Source: Cristatella mucedo
Taxonomy: Eukaryota; Bryozoa; Phylactolaemata; Cristatellidae
Assembly (NCBI GenBank): GCA_009760855.2
Contig: WPIO01000014.1
Coordinates: forward strand, 5,376,001 to 5,440,000
Length of the DNA stretch: 64,000 nt
Direction of reading: 5' to 3'
Under the pieces are notes generated by a model that was not told where the DNA came from, searched no databases, and saw only the letters and a list, made by a program, of their open reading frames with translations. The number at the start of each line of letters is the position of its first letter. Positions within the stretch are counted from its first letter, which is position 1. Both the position numbers and the translations under genes were made by a program. Shown here one piece after another: positions 53,220-64,000 of the stretch.

Positions 53220-53603
53220 CCTGTTCGCGCCCTCAGGTCCTGTGTGGACAATAAATTAGCTGTCCCATTCCTCCGCTTAAAGACCGTTGGCGACAGAACC
53301 TTTAGCTCTGCAGATCCTAGACTGTGGAACTCGCTTCCACAATTCTTACGCAACGACAACTACTCTTCTACTGCCGACTATGGCTCATCCTTTTCAGCGG
53401 TCCTGAGCTGCTACTTCAAAGCTACTCACTACCTCAACTGCTCTCCTGACTCTGCTATGCTTCCCACTTTCTCTTTGTTGCGTGAGACGAAGTCTGTTGG
53501 CTACCGAATGCGTACCGAAAGCCGCTTAGGCTCTCCTGCGTAACACCCACATGGTCTTTATGACTTTGTGGAGTTACAGACGGAGATACATACATACATA
53601 CAT
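53220..53603 (+). mobile_element. LINE-B 3' end nested in LINE-A
   Basis: Encodes ALRSCVDNKLAVPFLRLKTV and RLWNSLPQFLRNDNYSSTAD, and ends in (ATAC)n at about 53586-53603. The host LINE-A resumes at 53604; atg occurs at both junctions and may be a target duplication. Confidence 0.85.
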
Positions 53604-54603
53604 GTCACAAATGCATGGACCAACTTAGATGTGGTATCCTGATCTAAATAAGCCTGAATTTTTGCAATGTTATATAGCTGAAAGTAGGCAGACTTGATTG
53701 TGGAGCTGATGTAGTCGTCTAACCAAAAGTCACTTTGGAACATGACACCTAGATTTCGTGCAGATTAAATAGGGTATATGCTGGCAGAGCCAATTTTGAG
53801 CGTTAGCCTTTCCAATTTTCGAATCACACTTAGTTTGCCCATGACTAGCAGGCTGGTTTTATCATCATTCAGTTTAAGAAAATTTGCTGCCATCCATGTG
53901 CAGATGTCATCAATACACACAGCAAGGAAGTTGAGAGATTCGAGGTGCTCGAAGGTCGGAGGGATCAAAGCAAAGGTACAACTGAGTGTCATCTGCATAG
54001 AAGTAAAAGCCTAGATAGTGTATTATATGTAATATTAATTTGTTCTTGTTTCTGTAAGTATTTCGAAACCTCATTATCGCGAGAGAGAGAGAGAGAGAAA
54101 GGGATAGGGAGGGAGACGCGCGCACACACACACGTAGGCAATCACATCGGCAAGAGGGAGAGTATACACCGTGAAAAGAACGGGACCAAGCATGGAGCCC
54201 TGAGGTACCCCACTTTTCAGAGGTACCTCGGATGATCTTTGTCTATTCACATCAATACTCTGGAGCCTCCCCCACTGAGATAGACCTGAACCATTGCAGA
54301 GCACTGCCAGTGATGCCCAGGGGAGATGAGAGGCGCTCAAGAAGGACTTGGGGATCGATAGTATCACAAGCTGCCGAAAGATCGAGCAAAACAAGCAGAG
54401 ATATTCTACCTAAGTACGTCGTTATACACCCGAAGCAATGCCGACTCTGTGGAGCGATTAGCTCAAAAACCAGATTGGTAGCAAGGTTTGAAGTTTCAAT
54501 ATATGAATTCAGCTGCTCTGCCACAACTCGTTCCAGTGGCTTTGATAGGAACGGTAGAAGGGAGACTGGGAGGAAGTTGCTTAAGTTCTCTTGGTCTAGT
54601 GTT

Positions 54604-54824
54604 GCTTGTGCTTATGCGTGCTGACACTGTTCATGCTGCCACTAACCACATTTGCATGCTGACCCAGTGCATGTCACCCCTAACCATGTTATTCATTTTG
54701 TTTGTTTTTCAAGCATGATTTTACTTACTATTCTATTGCGTATCACTTTGCAGCAAATGTAAAGCGCCTAGAAAGAGATTAAGTTCTCTGAGGGCGCTTT
54801 ATCAAGTGCAATATTATTATTTCT
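54604..54824 (+). mobile_element. LINE-A 3' end nested in the opposite-strand LINE-A
   Basis: Runs from tgcttatgcgtgctgacact to the full hairpin and short (ATT)n. CTTG occurs at both junctions and may be the target duplication. Confidence 0.8.
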
Positions 54825-56289
54825 TGAGTAGTGGCCTTACTACAACCTTTTCGAAAAATGCTGGGACATGACCTGAGGCTAATGCCATATTTATGTTAGT
54901 TATGCATGGCTGCAGCAGATTTATTCATCGTGGAAAGCAGGACAGTGGAAATAAGGTCCAGAGGACTATTTTTCTTCTTTGATTGGGATATGAACTTAAG
55001 GACGAGGTCACTAGTTGCCTTCTTGAATGTAGAAATTGAGATGCTGCATGGAATTGAGGGACGGGATTCCAGGGCGGATGCTGCCATGCTAAGGATAGAC
55101 TCCCTGGTCTTGTGTATCTTGTTGACAAAAACGCTAGAGAAGTGATCAACTAGATAAGCGCAAGGATCATTTGGTAAGAAGTTTACCTGAGAGCGGTTAA
55201 GGAGATGGTTGATTATTGACAGCAGGGTTTTTGAGTGTGCATCTGTGAATCAACAATATTTTTTTATAGATGCAAGACTTGGCCTTTGCTAGGATCGATA
55301 GGTACTATCTACAGTAGTCCTCGTATGCGTGTCAATAGACAGTCAGTCCTGATCTTTTTTATGCTTTTTTAAGCTTTCCCTTAATAGACCTAGATAGTTT
55401 AATGTCTGCGGTACACCAAATGCTGTCTCAGCGATGAAACACAGTTCGCTTAGTCAGAGGTGCAAACTCATCGAGCATGTCAACTAGTGAGCTGTTGTAG
55501 CAATCTACCAAGGACGACAGGTCGGACGAAAGATTAAGCAGCAGAGGCGAAGCAGATATTCTCCCACGGACAGCATCGATATCAACGGTCTTGAGGTTTC
55601 GCGATTCACAGGTTGTTTTAGAGGAGGAGGCAGGCACACACACTGTAGACTAAAGAGATCTGCATGTGGTCAGATAGGCAGGATTTGGTAATAATTGGTT
55701 ATGACAAAGTGCACTTGTACGAGAAAATCTGGTCGAGTGTGACCCTTGATGTGAGTAGGGCCATGCATATGAGCCAGAAGAGACAATGAGTCAGTCAGTG
55801 TACGAAATTCGGTGCTGAAGGCGTCAGATGGGTTATCACAATGAATGTGTAAATCGCCCATAATGATGAAAAGTCGGATTTCTTGCACACTGAATCAAAA
55901 TGAGATCAGAGACATTTTAGATAAAGGAGGACTTTGGTACGGGGGTGGCGTTGCGATTGACTAATGCCGCCATTGGTAGCTCTTTGGGTGAAAAATCGAG
56001 ACAATGCATTCGAAAGACAGCTTCGATGGTACTGCAAATGGCTTAACATTGAATTACGTGCGTGTAATAATGGTGACTACACCTCTAGTTTTGATTGATC
56101 TAGGGGTGTGAATGAAGGAGAAGCCTGTTGGGAATGCGTCGTTAAAAGATCGGGAAGTTAAACGATTTTAGCCAAGTTTCGGTCAAGGAGAGGTCAAGGC
56201 ATTTTTCAGAAATAAGGTCGCATATTAATTGGGTTTTATTGCAAATTGAGTGAGGATTCCAAAGCCAAGTGTTAAGTTGGGTCGCCGGA

Positions 56290-57275
56290 GTTATAGCACG
56301 TAAATCAATAAATTAATATCTTTATTTATTCATTATCCGGAAGACAGATCAGCAAAGTGCACCGAGCAATACTCCTGACAGGAATGTACCGCCGCCCAAC
56401 GGACTCATCGGCGACAGCAGACCGGAGGATTGCAGCAAGAGCGGGAGAGATGTAATTGCAGCGCCCCATAGAATTCGCTGCCGGGACAGCAGTTTTTACA
56501 TGCAACGCAAGAGATTGGATGCCAATGAGAATAGCGAATGGCGCAACTGGCAGAATAAAGCGAAGCCGCAACGACGGATACACAGCCTGCAAGAAGAAAA
56601 TTAAAAGGACTAGTGACTGGGGAGTTTATTAGATACCTGTTACGTACTGCGATGCCAGTCGTAGCGCATGAATAAAATAACAATATGCCAGGGTCGCTTG
56701 CCATCTGTGTTACAAATGGTGGGTAGCGGCTTCCTCATGCGAACAGTGCCGTTTGTGTTTCTCTGTGTGCATGATTCAGATCGCTCGGAACGCTGCCACA
56801 CTGCCAGTGCAGGTACACTGGTAGTACCCTAAACCACCCTGAGGTGTAACCGCTGGTGGCTGTGGCCTAGGGACGGGCCGGTGCCCAGCTGTGGTCTGGC
56901 AGCTGTGGTTTTGCCCTCTATCTAACCCACAGGGATGAGCTGTGGTTGGGAGGAAGCGGAGGAGAGGGAACGCCTGCCTGGGAGAGAACAGTTGTGTTTG
57001 GGGGTGGGGTGGGAGCACGGCAGGCGCTAGCGAGGATACGAGTTCCTGCAAACCAGCTTCGGTGTTCTGCCTGCTTCCGCGTACGTATTCACTAGGAAGA
57101 GCATTGTTTAATCTACAAACAGAACTAGGCTGCAAACGCAACGCCTGTAATGGTACTAGTTCAGCCGACGCGAGGCGAATACTGGTTATATCCGGTACTT
57201 TGGAATCGTGGCTAGCGACTTGAATGTGCTGCACCAAATGCAAGCAGGCACGCATACCACCATTAGAGGAACAGG
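56290..57275. other. intergenic, nothing recognised
   Basis: Open frames exist on both strands (for example 56942-57223 +, 57255-56776 -) but none looks conserved. Confidence 0.35.
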
Positions 57276-57277
57276 AG

Positions 57278-57448
57278 AGTAATGAAAAAAACAGGCTAGC
57301 TGATTTAAGTCTTGTTTAGCGACAGAAGAGCCTTTATGGCTATCACCACTGTTTGCAGTGGCGATACAGGATCTCCCACCGTAAGTTTCGTACCCACGAC
57401 CTCAGGACATAGGTCGTAAAAAGTAACCGCCTTACCTAGTGTGCCATC
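57278..57448 (-). mobile_element. SINE-1 copy
   Basis: On the - strand it reads ggcacactaggtaaggcggt (A box), cgtgggtacgaaacttacgg (B-box region) and tggtgatagccataaaggct, ordered as in the copy at 17697. Confidence 0.65.
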
Positions 57449-57454
57449 CTTAGC

Positions 57455-57537
57455 AGCAAATTTAAAGCGCCTAGAAAGAGATTTGAGTTCCCTTGAGGGC
57501 GCTTTATCAAGTGTGTTATTATTATTATTATTATTAT
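57455..57537 (+). mobile_element. LINE-A tail adjoining SINE-1
   Basis: The hairpin aaagcgcc...gggcgcttt and (ATT)n follow the head of the - strand SINE-1 directly. Confidence 0.8.
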
Positions 57538-58012
57538 CGCGGCTCGCCAGAGCGCACTTACCCTAAGATAGCAAGTCCATATCCATGGCATAGGAAAGTA
57601 TATTAGTCCGCAAGAGGGTGGAGGTTACCGGCGTTCGCTTGGAGTTCTCATGCTAGACGGGTCACTGCCGAGGGCTAGTAGCTCAAAGGCGAGGGCGAGC
57701 AGCTAACAATTTTTAAAATTAGTGAAGGCGTTGGCGCCAACGACGACGAAGAGCATCGCACGTGCTCGCCCTCTGCTCGCTCGACCCCCCCCCCTGCTTC
57801 GATTACAGCAGTAGAATATGTGCCAGCCTGCAAAAGGACGATCTGTGTCATTACCGATTTAGGGAGATACATACAATACTTCCAGTATAAGATGGCGGTC
57901 AAATACACGGTCGCTGTATATGCACCGGAAGTCTTTAGCCTGAAAGTATAGTGCCATGAGATCCATACACGCCTGCACAACGGAGCATGAGCAAAAGAAG
58001 CCGGTGCCTTAC

Positions 58013-58085
58013 CGGCATCGTTAGCCTAACCGAGGCCAAACGGACATCTGGCAGCAAATGCTTGGACAGCTTGATCTCGTGCAAA
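58013..58085 (-). other. possible coding exon of an unidentified gene
   Basis: On the - strand an acceptor (gcgcag) and a good donor (gtaagg) flank 24 codons (LHEIKLSKHLLPDVRL...). No partner exon was found and the product is unknown. Confidence 0.2.
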
Positions 58086-58792
58086 CTGCGCTAGTGCTGC
58101 AGTCATGCAAGCATTCTGGGGAGTTGCTGTGGCTTCGGCCTCCTCTTGGATCTGCCACAAAGCCGGGCGGCTTGGCAACCACGATGCTGCCTCAGCGAAA
58201 GCTTCTCGGCGATCCCCAAGTTGTAATTTTTGAAACGTTGAACTGTAATAACTTTTATTTTTTGTTGTCGCGGCACATGTTTCTGTTTTGGTGTTAGCCA
58301 ACTGCGTTTGGCTTGCATGCTTTTGGATCATGCCGAGCTGTAAGCTGTGGGACTCACTGATGACATGACATTTTAGCAGGTAAACTACACAGCATCCATC
58401 ATGTTTAATAGCCTACACCTTGGATTTTTGGGCAATCAATCAAACCAGGCCACAAGTTGGCGCAGTGCATTCAAGCAGTATCAACACTCTCTGAATATAT
58501 GGCCAACGCGATTTTCTAATGTATCCATCTACACATCGCAATCCACACATATGTTTTGCAGTTTCAGGCTCGAATTCAACAATGCAGTTGGCTCAGCGTC
58601 CAGACTTTTGCAGCTCTTATCATGCTGATCTTCCGAACTGCTGTGAGATGCTTATGCTTACAACGGTGCAAAGCTATGCTTGCCTGCTGTGAACATGATG
58701 ATTGCAACGATGACAACTTCTCACGAGTCTAAGCTGGCGCCCCCATCAAGCAGGTCATCGACTTCAACGTCCAGTCACTTAGTTTGTAGGTT

Positions 58793-58844
58793 CCTTTTAT
58801 TTCCACCCCTTAACTTAGATAAGTTAAGGGGTGGAAATAAAAGG
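58793..58844. repeat. perfect 25-bp inverted repeat, 2-nt spacer
   Basis: The left arm 58793-58817 and right arm 58820-58844 are exact reverse complements around GA. An AATA-rich block follows immediately. Confidence 0.95.
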
Positions 58845-58925
58845 ATAAATGTAATATAACAATAAATAAATAAAAATAAAAACAAATAAATAAATAAATA
58901 CAAATAAAAATAAATATAATATAAA
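58845..58925. repeat. (AAATA)n/(ATAA)n AT-rich block
   Basis: Simple AT-rich repeats next to the palindrome. Confidence 0.85.
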
Positions 58926-59084
58926 GGATAAAAAAGACAGATGTCTTAAAATATTAATCGTCAGACTTGCTCTCTTACCACCTGATCTTCTGACTCCGGC
59001 CTTCAAGCTATGCCTCTAACCAACCTCAAAGTCTTCATAGACCATGCCTGCTGTTGCTATATAGATGAAGTGTGGAACCCTCTT

Positions 59085-59306
59085 CTGGCGACCATAATGA
59101 AATTCCTTACGTGCATGACATTTAAAGCAAATCTAAAACCCAACAGTTCGTCACAGTATTTGCTTTTTCGATGTCAATTGTCCGCTGTGTGCCGGCTTGC
59201 ATTCAGTGCAATTGCTTCTCTTTGCAGCAAATGTAAGGGCCTACAAAGAGATTGAGTTCTCTGAGGGCACTTTATCATGTGCATTATTATTATTATTATT
59301 ATTATT
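59085..59306 (+). mobile_element. LINE-A 3' end
   Basis: Decayed end of the ORF and 3' UTR, then the tail gtaagggcctacaaagagat and (ATT)n. Confidence 0.75.
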
Positions 59307-59578
59307 GTGCACATTTACTCATGTATCACTTGATATGCTTCCTTGAACAGCTTACAAGAAGTGCTCAGGCAAAGGTTTGATTCTCTCATGGCTACACTCC
59401 ATGGCTACACTCCATGCGGTCATTAGTTTTTTATTAACTGAGTTGTTTTATGTTACTGGGATTTGAAACATTGTGCCTCTACCACTCATTGTTATGTTCG
59501 ATTTAACAGTGGAGTTTGACAGATGGATAAGCATATGGTTTCGAGCAGCTAATGATTTCTTGGAGGAATCGAGTAAAA

Positions 59579-59660
59579 GTGTGTGTGCATGTATGTGTGG
59601 GTGTGCATGTGAGTATGTTTGTGTGTGCACTTGTGTGCATGCAAGCGTGCGTGAGTACAG
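59579..59660. repeat. degenerate (GT)n
   Basis: Interrupted gtgtgtgcat-type units. Confidence 0.75.
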
Positions 59661-60205
59661 GTAGCAAATGCCAATGCATCAACAATTGAAGGTGAGAGGG
59701 GCAAAAACAAGGCACCAGCCCTATAACTAAAAAGCCCGGCCGTGCAGGAACGGGCCTCGAGGCAGGAAATCAGTCGTGCTGTTCCATTCGTGGCCTCATT
59801 CCTGAGCCCATCATCTGCTTTACTCGACTATGACCTTATCAGGTGCTTTGTCTGGCCAGAAAACGTCTGCAAGGCGCGCTGAACCGTGCCTTCCCAATTG
59901 GGCTTGACAGCGCCACCGAGAGGAAGCGCTATGTGGCACACGGCACAGCCCGTGTAGGCACTCATCGATTGTAGGCACTGCACAGTCTGGCATGCTAGAC
60001 AGTTGGAGTAGACTGTATCACAGCCACACGACTGCCATTGCTAATAATACAAGCTAACCGTGGGCATCGTTTGCTTGCAAGACATCGTAACGTCTGTCGC
60101 ATGCTGGTGGCGTACCACAGGGGACACACAGCAAGTTGCTTTCTTTCCCTGTTCAGCGTCACACTGAGCATCTGACCACGGGACCATGTTGCAGAGTGAC
60201 GATTT

Positions 60206-60345
60206 GTAGCAGCAGCCGTCGAAACAGCAGCTACAGCCGTACAAGCAGCTACAACAGCAGATGGCTAGTGGTAGCCATGTAGGCAGCAGCAACAGCAGCA
60301 GCAGCAGCATTGGTAACAGCAGCGACAGCGGCAGCAACAGCAGAG
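60206..60345. repeat. CAG/CAA-rich low-complexity stretch
   Basis: Multiple cagcag and caacag runs on the + strand. The frames here are compositional, with no flanking coding support. Confidence 0.8.
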
Positions 60346-60349
60346 TGGT

Positions 60350-63092
60350 CACAAGGACCAGAAGCATTGGCGGCTGAGCAGATAAGGGAAGGCCAGCAGC
60401 CGAGCAAGCTATGGTAGTTACCATTGTTACTGGTTTGCATAAATTTTTTATGTTGCAGCACGGCACGGTAGGCTGCATTCATCGGGATAGCCATGACACA
60501 AAGACTTGAGCTCCCGCACAGCGTGCTTCCTAGTCCTCTCAGCAGGCTATGGCACAAGCAAAGGAGAAGCCTCGATGCCACCCATTGACCTATTGTTTAT
60601 TATAGTACAGGCAATTGCCATCCGTGAGCAGATGCTTATGAATCACAGTCATGAAGGCGTTTCTATTGCTAGGGCAACTGGAGCCGAATAACTGCTCGGT
60701 ACGAGAGCAGCTCACAGGATGTTGCTTTGCCACCATGATAGGGCATGGCTGTGGCCTGCAGCTATGGAGGAATCTTACCTAATAATAAGGCATTTGCATT
60801 CCAAGAGTACCAAATCTCTATGGATATGTAGGTTGGATCTACGAGTGTCCTTTTAGATGGTGTGCATGCTTGCAGTGCCTCAGGGCTGGCGAAAGGTGTT
60901 CTATGAGTGGAGCTGCCGAGCTTAAAGCTGTTACGTCTGCTTGGTGCGAATAGACTCACCGCCTGTGTGTTCATGTCCACAATAAAGACATTTCGGACAG
61001 CTCTTTCAAGAGTTGCCTGATAATAAGAGAGCAGAGCGTTGGCTTTTCTGAGTGTCTTACGAATGACTTCTGCACTGAAATTGCCAGCTTACATAGCTCT
61101 GGTCTGCAGGCGGTGCACAAGCACAGACCTCTATATATACACACACACGTGCTCTCTCTCTCCTCAGCTGCTCTCTCTCCTCAGTTGCTCTCTCTCTTCG
61201 AGCTGCTTTCCCTGCGAGTCACTTCTTTCTCGAAGTCTTTGCTCTGCGATTTAAAAGAATCCAGTAGCTTTTGAGCTGCAGATGAGCACCCAGCATCCTT
61301 GCAGACATCCCTGCAGGTGAGTTAATTTGCAAGGAGCGCTTGTTCTTGACTACCTCGGCAGAACCCCTGGCGATGGTTCTCGGTGTGGAATTCAGCGCCG
61401 GCGGAGAAGCACAGCACGTGGCCGCACGTGCCTGAACTGACGGGCCGTGCATAGGTTGCCAATAGTCATGAGTCCCCCCCCCCACTGTTCGTGCAGTAGC
61501 TGAGCTCACTTCCGCTGTGGTACCACCCGATGTGACTCTTTGACGGTGTCACTTTTTGCTCACCCACACGTTTGTCGTCCTTCTCCAGTGTGTCACGTGG
61601 CTGCGATGCCACTGCCGCCCCCTCGAGGGCACTCGGCAGCTTCGGACACGACCGATTGGGTGGCTGGCCGCTGGCCGAGTCCTCGTGTGCCGACGCGGTC
61701 ACCAGCCTGACTCGCTTCACATGACACAGCGAGTCAAGTCAGAGTGAACTCGGTGGGTGCATCTCGTGCAGCCTCAAGAGTGCTTGCTCCTCAGCCTGCG
61801 ACGCCACACCAACCGATCAGCCTTTGCTCAGCATCTGCCAGCCAGGCCCCCCTCCGGGGAGCTGCTTAGCATGCACGGGCTCGCTCGCTAAAGATGGCCG
61901 AGCTGAGTTGCTGACGTCCTTGGTATAAAGGGCCCCCTGCACGTGCGCTCGCAGGCGTAGCTGCAGCCGCTGAAGCCGCTGCCAAGCACCACTTGGAAAA
62001 AGCGGCAGAAGCCCGCCGACACGGCTACCACTTGGTTCAGAGCAAGAACAAAGCATAACGAGCGGTGGGCAGTCAGACGGCACGGGTACTAGCCATCGCA
62101 CGCGATGCTCTTCGGCAAAGGGAGCACATGAGCGCGCGCTTGTGAGGCACAGGTTTTCTGGGTTGTGTTGTATAACGGTGTCTCCGGCGGCAGCTGTTCT
62201 AGTGGGAGTCTCACGGAGACACAGCTGGGGCACGTGCGTGGTAAACGAGACTCCTTTATTACTCTCAACGAGCACACATACGAGAGCCCAATCAATCGCA
62301 GCAGACGACACGTTATATAATCTGCATTAGCGGCCTGACACTGCACAGCTTCAACGGCTTAGCTATTGGCCACAGGTGAGGCATGTACATTAGTGTCAGG
62401 CGCTTCGCTAATTACAACAGCAGAAGCAGCATTCACACACAACAGTGGCAACACAGCCAACAGAGACTCCGGGTGGCTTTCGAGTTCAGAGTTCAGCTGT
62501 GCTCTTGCTGCTGCAGCACGCAGGTGGCCTTGGTCACGTCGATGGTGTGACTCTGCTGGTGACCACACAGCTCGCAAGGATCCTGAACCAATGCAGAAGC
62601 AGCTGCCCGTGACCTAGCGGTCCATACAAGAAAATGGTCTGCAACTACCGAACCGGAAGTATTGAACGTGAGATCTAGATGGTTCCATGGTTTCCATGCT
62701 GTTTCCGGTGGGCAGCAACCCACCTATAAAAACTAACGGGAAATGACGTCAGCTTGCTTTAATTAAGAGCCTGTCGCGCGAGTGCAACGAGGCTGCCTCC
62801 GAGCGAAGTGATTTGAATCTGCCGGCATCCATGAACAAGTTAGCCAAACCGCTGTATGGGTCGCATAATTTTTGCTCTTCAGCTGCTTGCTGTGAGTCTG
62901 CAGCAATGTCGGTGTCATTTGCCGAGCCTCATGGGTTCATCGTCGGTAGTTCTCATGCGGTTGCAGTGGGTTGTTGCAGAGAGCTGGCCGTGAACTTCTT
63001 AGTAGTCAGCTCATGCACTTGCATACATTAGCGCATGCTGAGCTAACATTTAGCATCACAGCATTAAGTTATAGGACTAGCTTTTGTTTCAG
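60350..63092. other. intergenic or intronic stretch with no recognised exon
   Basis: GC rises between 61,200 and 62,700 and open frames appear on the - strand (62311-61817, 61720-61466). None resembles a known family. A short tandem tgctctctctcctcag repeat is at 61150-61205. Confidence 0.35.
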
Positions 63093-63284
63093 AAAAGGGA
63101 ACCCCAAATCCCGGCCACTCGGCAACGAAAGAGGAGACAGAAGCACCAGTAACCTGCGGCTGCCTGAATCGCCCGGTGGCGGCGGCGGCCCCAATCTAGG
63201 GGCAGCAGTGGCTGCCTCCTCAACTCGAGAAGCAGTAAACTCCAGCGATGACTATCAGCGCATAAATACGGCCTGGTCCGAGTG
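63093..63284 (+). CDS. possible internal exon of an unidentified gene
   Basis: A strong acceptor (cttttgtttcag) and donor (gtgagt) enclose 63 open codons. They form a basic start (GNPKSRPLGNERGDR), a Gly-rich run and an ordered-looking end (SDDYQRINTAWSEW). I do not recognise the product, and no neighbouring exons were identified before the window ends. Confidence 0.4.
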
Positions 63285-63444
63285 GTGAGTTCCGTTGCTG
63301 CTGCAGTTTAAAGTTCTCCTCGTCAGAACGTACGTGAGAACAGACAAAATGCCGAATTCCCCAATTCACCATATATTCTCGCTGGTGCCCACGCTCCCGA
63401 ACGCAGCCGTCGGGTTCTCCGCCGGCGTCCGAACTGCCCTCCTC

Positions 63445-63958
63445 TGTAGGCTGCGACTCGCCTTCTTACGCTGACCCACAAGGCCCTGATCCACAAGGCC
63501 CGCCACGGCTTGGCTCCTTCGTACCTAGCTGAACTGCTGCATCAGTTTCAGCCTGTTTGCACCCTCAGGTCCTGTGTGGACAATAAATTAGCTGTCCCAT
63601 TCCTCCGCTTAAAGACAGTTGGCGACAGAAGCTTTAGCTCAGCAGGTCCGTGACTGTGGAACTTCCACAATTCTTACGCAACGACAACTGCTCTCCAACT
63701 GCCGACTATGGCACATCTTTTTCAGCCGTCCTGAGCTGCTACTTCTATGCTACTCACTACCTCAACTGCTCTCCTGACTCTGCTATGCTTCCCACTTTCT
63801 CTTTGTTTCGTGAGACGAAGTCTGTTGGCCACCGAATGCGTACAGAAAGCCGCTTAGGCTGTGAGTGTGCTATACAAGACTCTCCTGCGTAACACTCACA
63901 TGGTCTATATGACTTTGTGGAGTTACAGACGGAGATAAATTCATTCATTCATTCATTC
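63445..63958 (+). mobile_element. LINE-B 3' end
   Basis: Encodes the RT C-terminal part with ARHGLAPSYLAELLHQF and SCVDNKLAVPFLRL, frame broken once near 63650. It ends in (ATTC)n at 63937-63958. Confidence 0.85.
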
Positions 63959-64000
63959 CTCACAAACCGGCATGGCACATAATCCAGCGAGAGCTCCATA

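Larger units (their letters stand above)
52653..56285 (-). mobile_element. LINE-A, nearly full-length, inactive, with two nested insertions
   Basis: On the - strand, from 5' to 3', it shows an APE-type endonuclease and a linker. The endonuclease start is near 56,270-56,150, with GDLHIHCDNPSDAFSTEF (55,850-55,800). The linker has SDLSSLVDCYNSSLVDML (about 55,530-55,470). Reverse transcriptase follows: LLDLSAACDTIDPQVLLERL at about 54,400-54,340, SGVPQGSMLGPVLFTVYTLP at 54,215-54,155, and YADDTQLYL near 53,990. The C-terminal domain and the hairpin tail with (ATT)n at 52,653-52,735 complete the order. The main frame is broken. A + strand LINE-A end (54604-54824) and a LINE-B end (53220-53603) are inserted in it. 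Confidence 0.85.

Noticed and set aside
60041-60581. Leu- or Ala-rich - strand proteins
   Set aside because: They come from CAG/CAA repeats with no splice or family support.

Overview
This window is from an animal nuclear genome. It carries two conserved multi-exon genes with GT-AG introns, both on the + strand, in a landscape of microsatellites and decayed non-LTR retrotransposons, SINEs, a Tc1-like DNA transposon and a piece of an LTR retrotransposon. The repeat families and the introns (about 0.1 to 3 kb) suggest an invertebrate metazoan. I cannot fix the phylum from sequence alone.

Layout. Positions 1-15,990 are repeat-rich with no convincing gene. They hold a 5'-truncated L2/CR1-like LINE (1-1262), further LINE fragments, tRNA-derived SINEs, a dead Tc1-like element (about 9,100-10,455), a GC-rich stretch (11,700-12,560), tandem repeats (13,400-14,050) and a long (TA)n(CTGT)n(CT)n tract. 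Positions 15,992-33,092 hold a complete 17-coding-exon LZTR1 orthologue: 830 codons, six kelch repeats and two BTB-BACK modules. Positions 33,093-40,462 are intergenic, with several LINE copies and one GC-rich promoter-like patch near 36,000-36,235. Positions 40,517-50,244 hold a complete 10-coding-exon SMARCB1 (SNF5/INI1) orthologue: 379 codons, or 397 with an upstream in-frame ATG. Positions 50,245-64,000 are again repeats. The main ones are an almost full-length LINE on the - strand (52,653-56,285) interrupted by two younger insertions, a perfect 25-bp inverted repeat at 58,793-58,844, CAG-rich sequence near 60,250, and a possible exon of an unidentified gene at 63,093-63,284.

How the genes relate. 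LZTR1 is a substrate adaptor for a cullin-3 ubiquitin ligase that limits RAS-family GTPases. SMARCB1 is a core subunit of SWI/SNF (BAF) chromatin remodelers. They work in different pathways, but both are human 22q11 tumour suppressors mutated in schwannomatosis. Here they lie head-to-tail about 7.4 kb apart, which suggests the human linkage reflects old synteny.

The main transposon story is one LINE family (here LINE-A). Its 3' end is a hairpin (AAAGCGCC ... GGCGCTTT) followed by (ATT)n. About 26 copies or fragments occur in both orientations, and a tRNA-derived SINE (SINE-2) carries a related tail, which suggests LINE-SINE partnership. I found no bacterial-type operon, CRISPR array or clearly novel multi-gene system.
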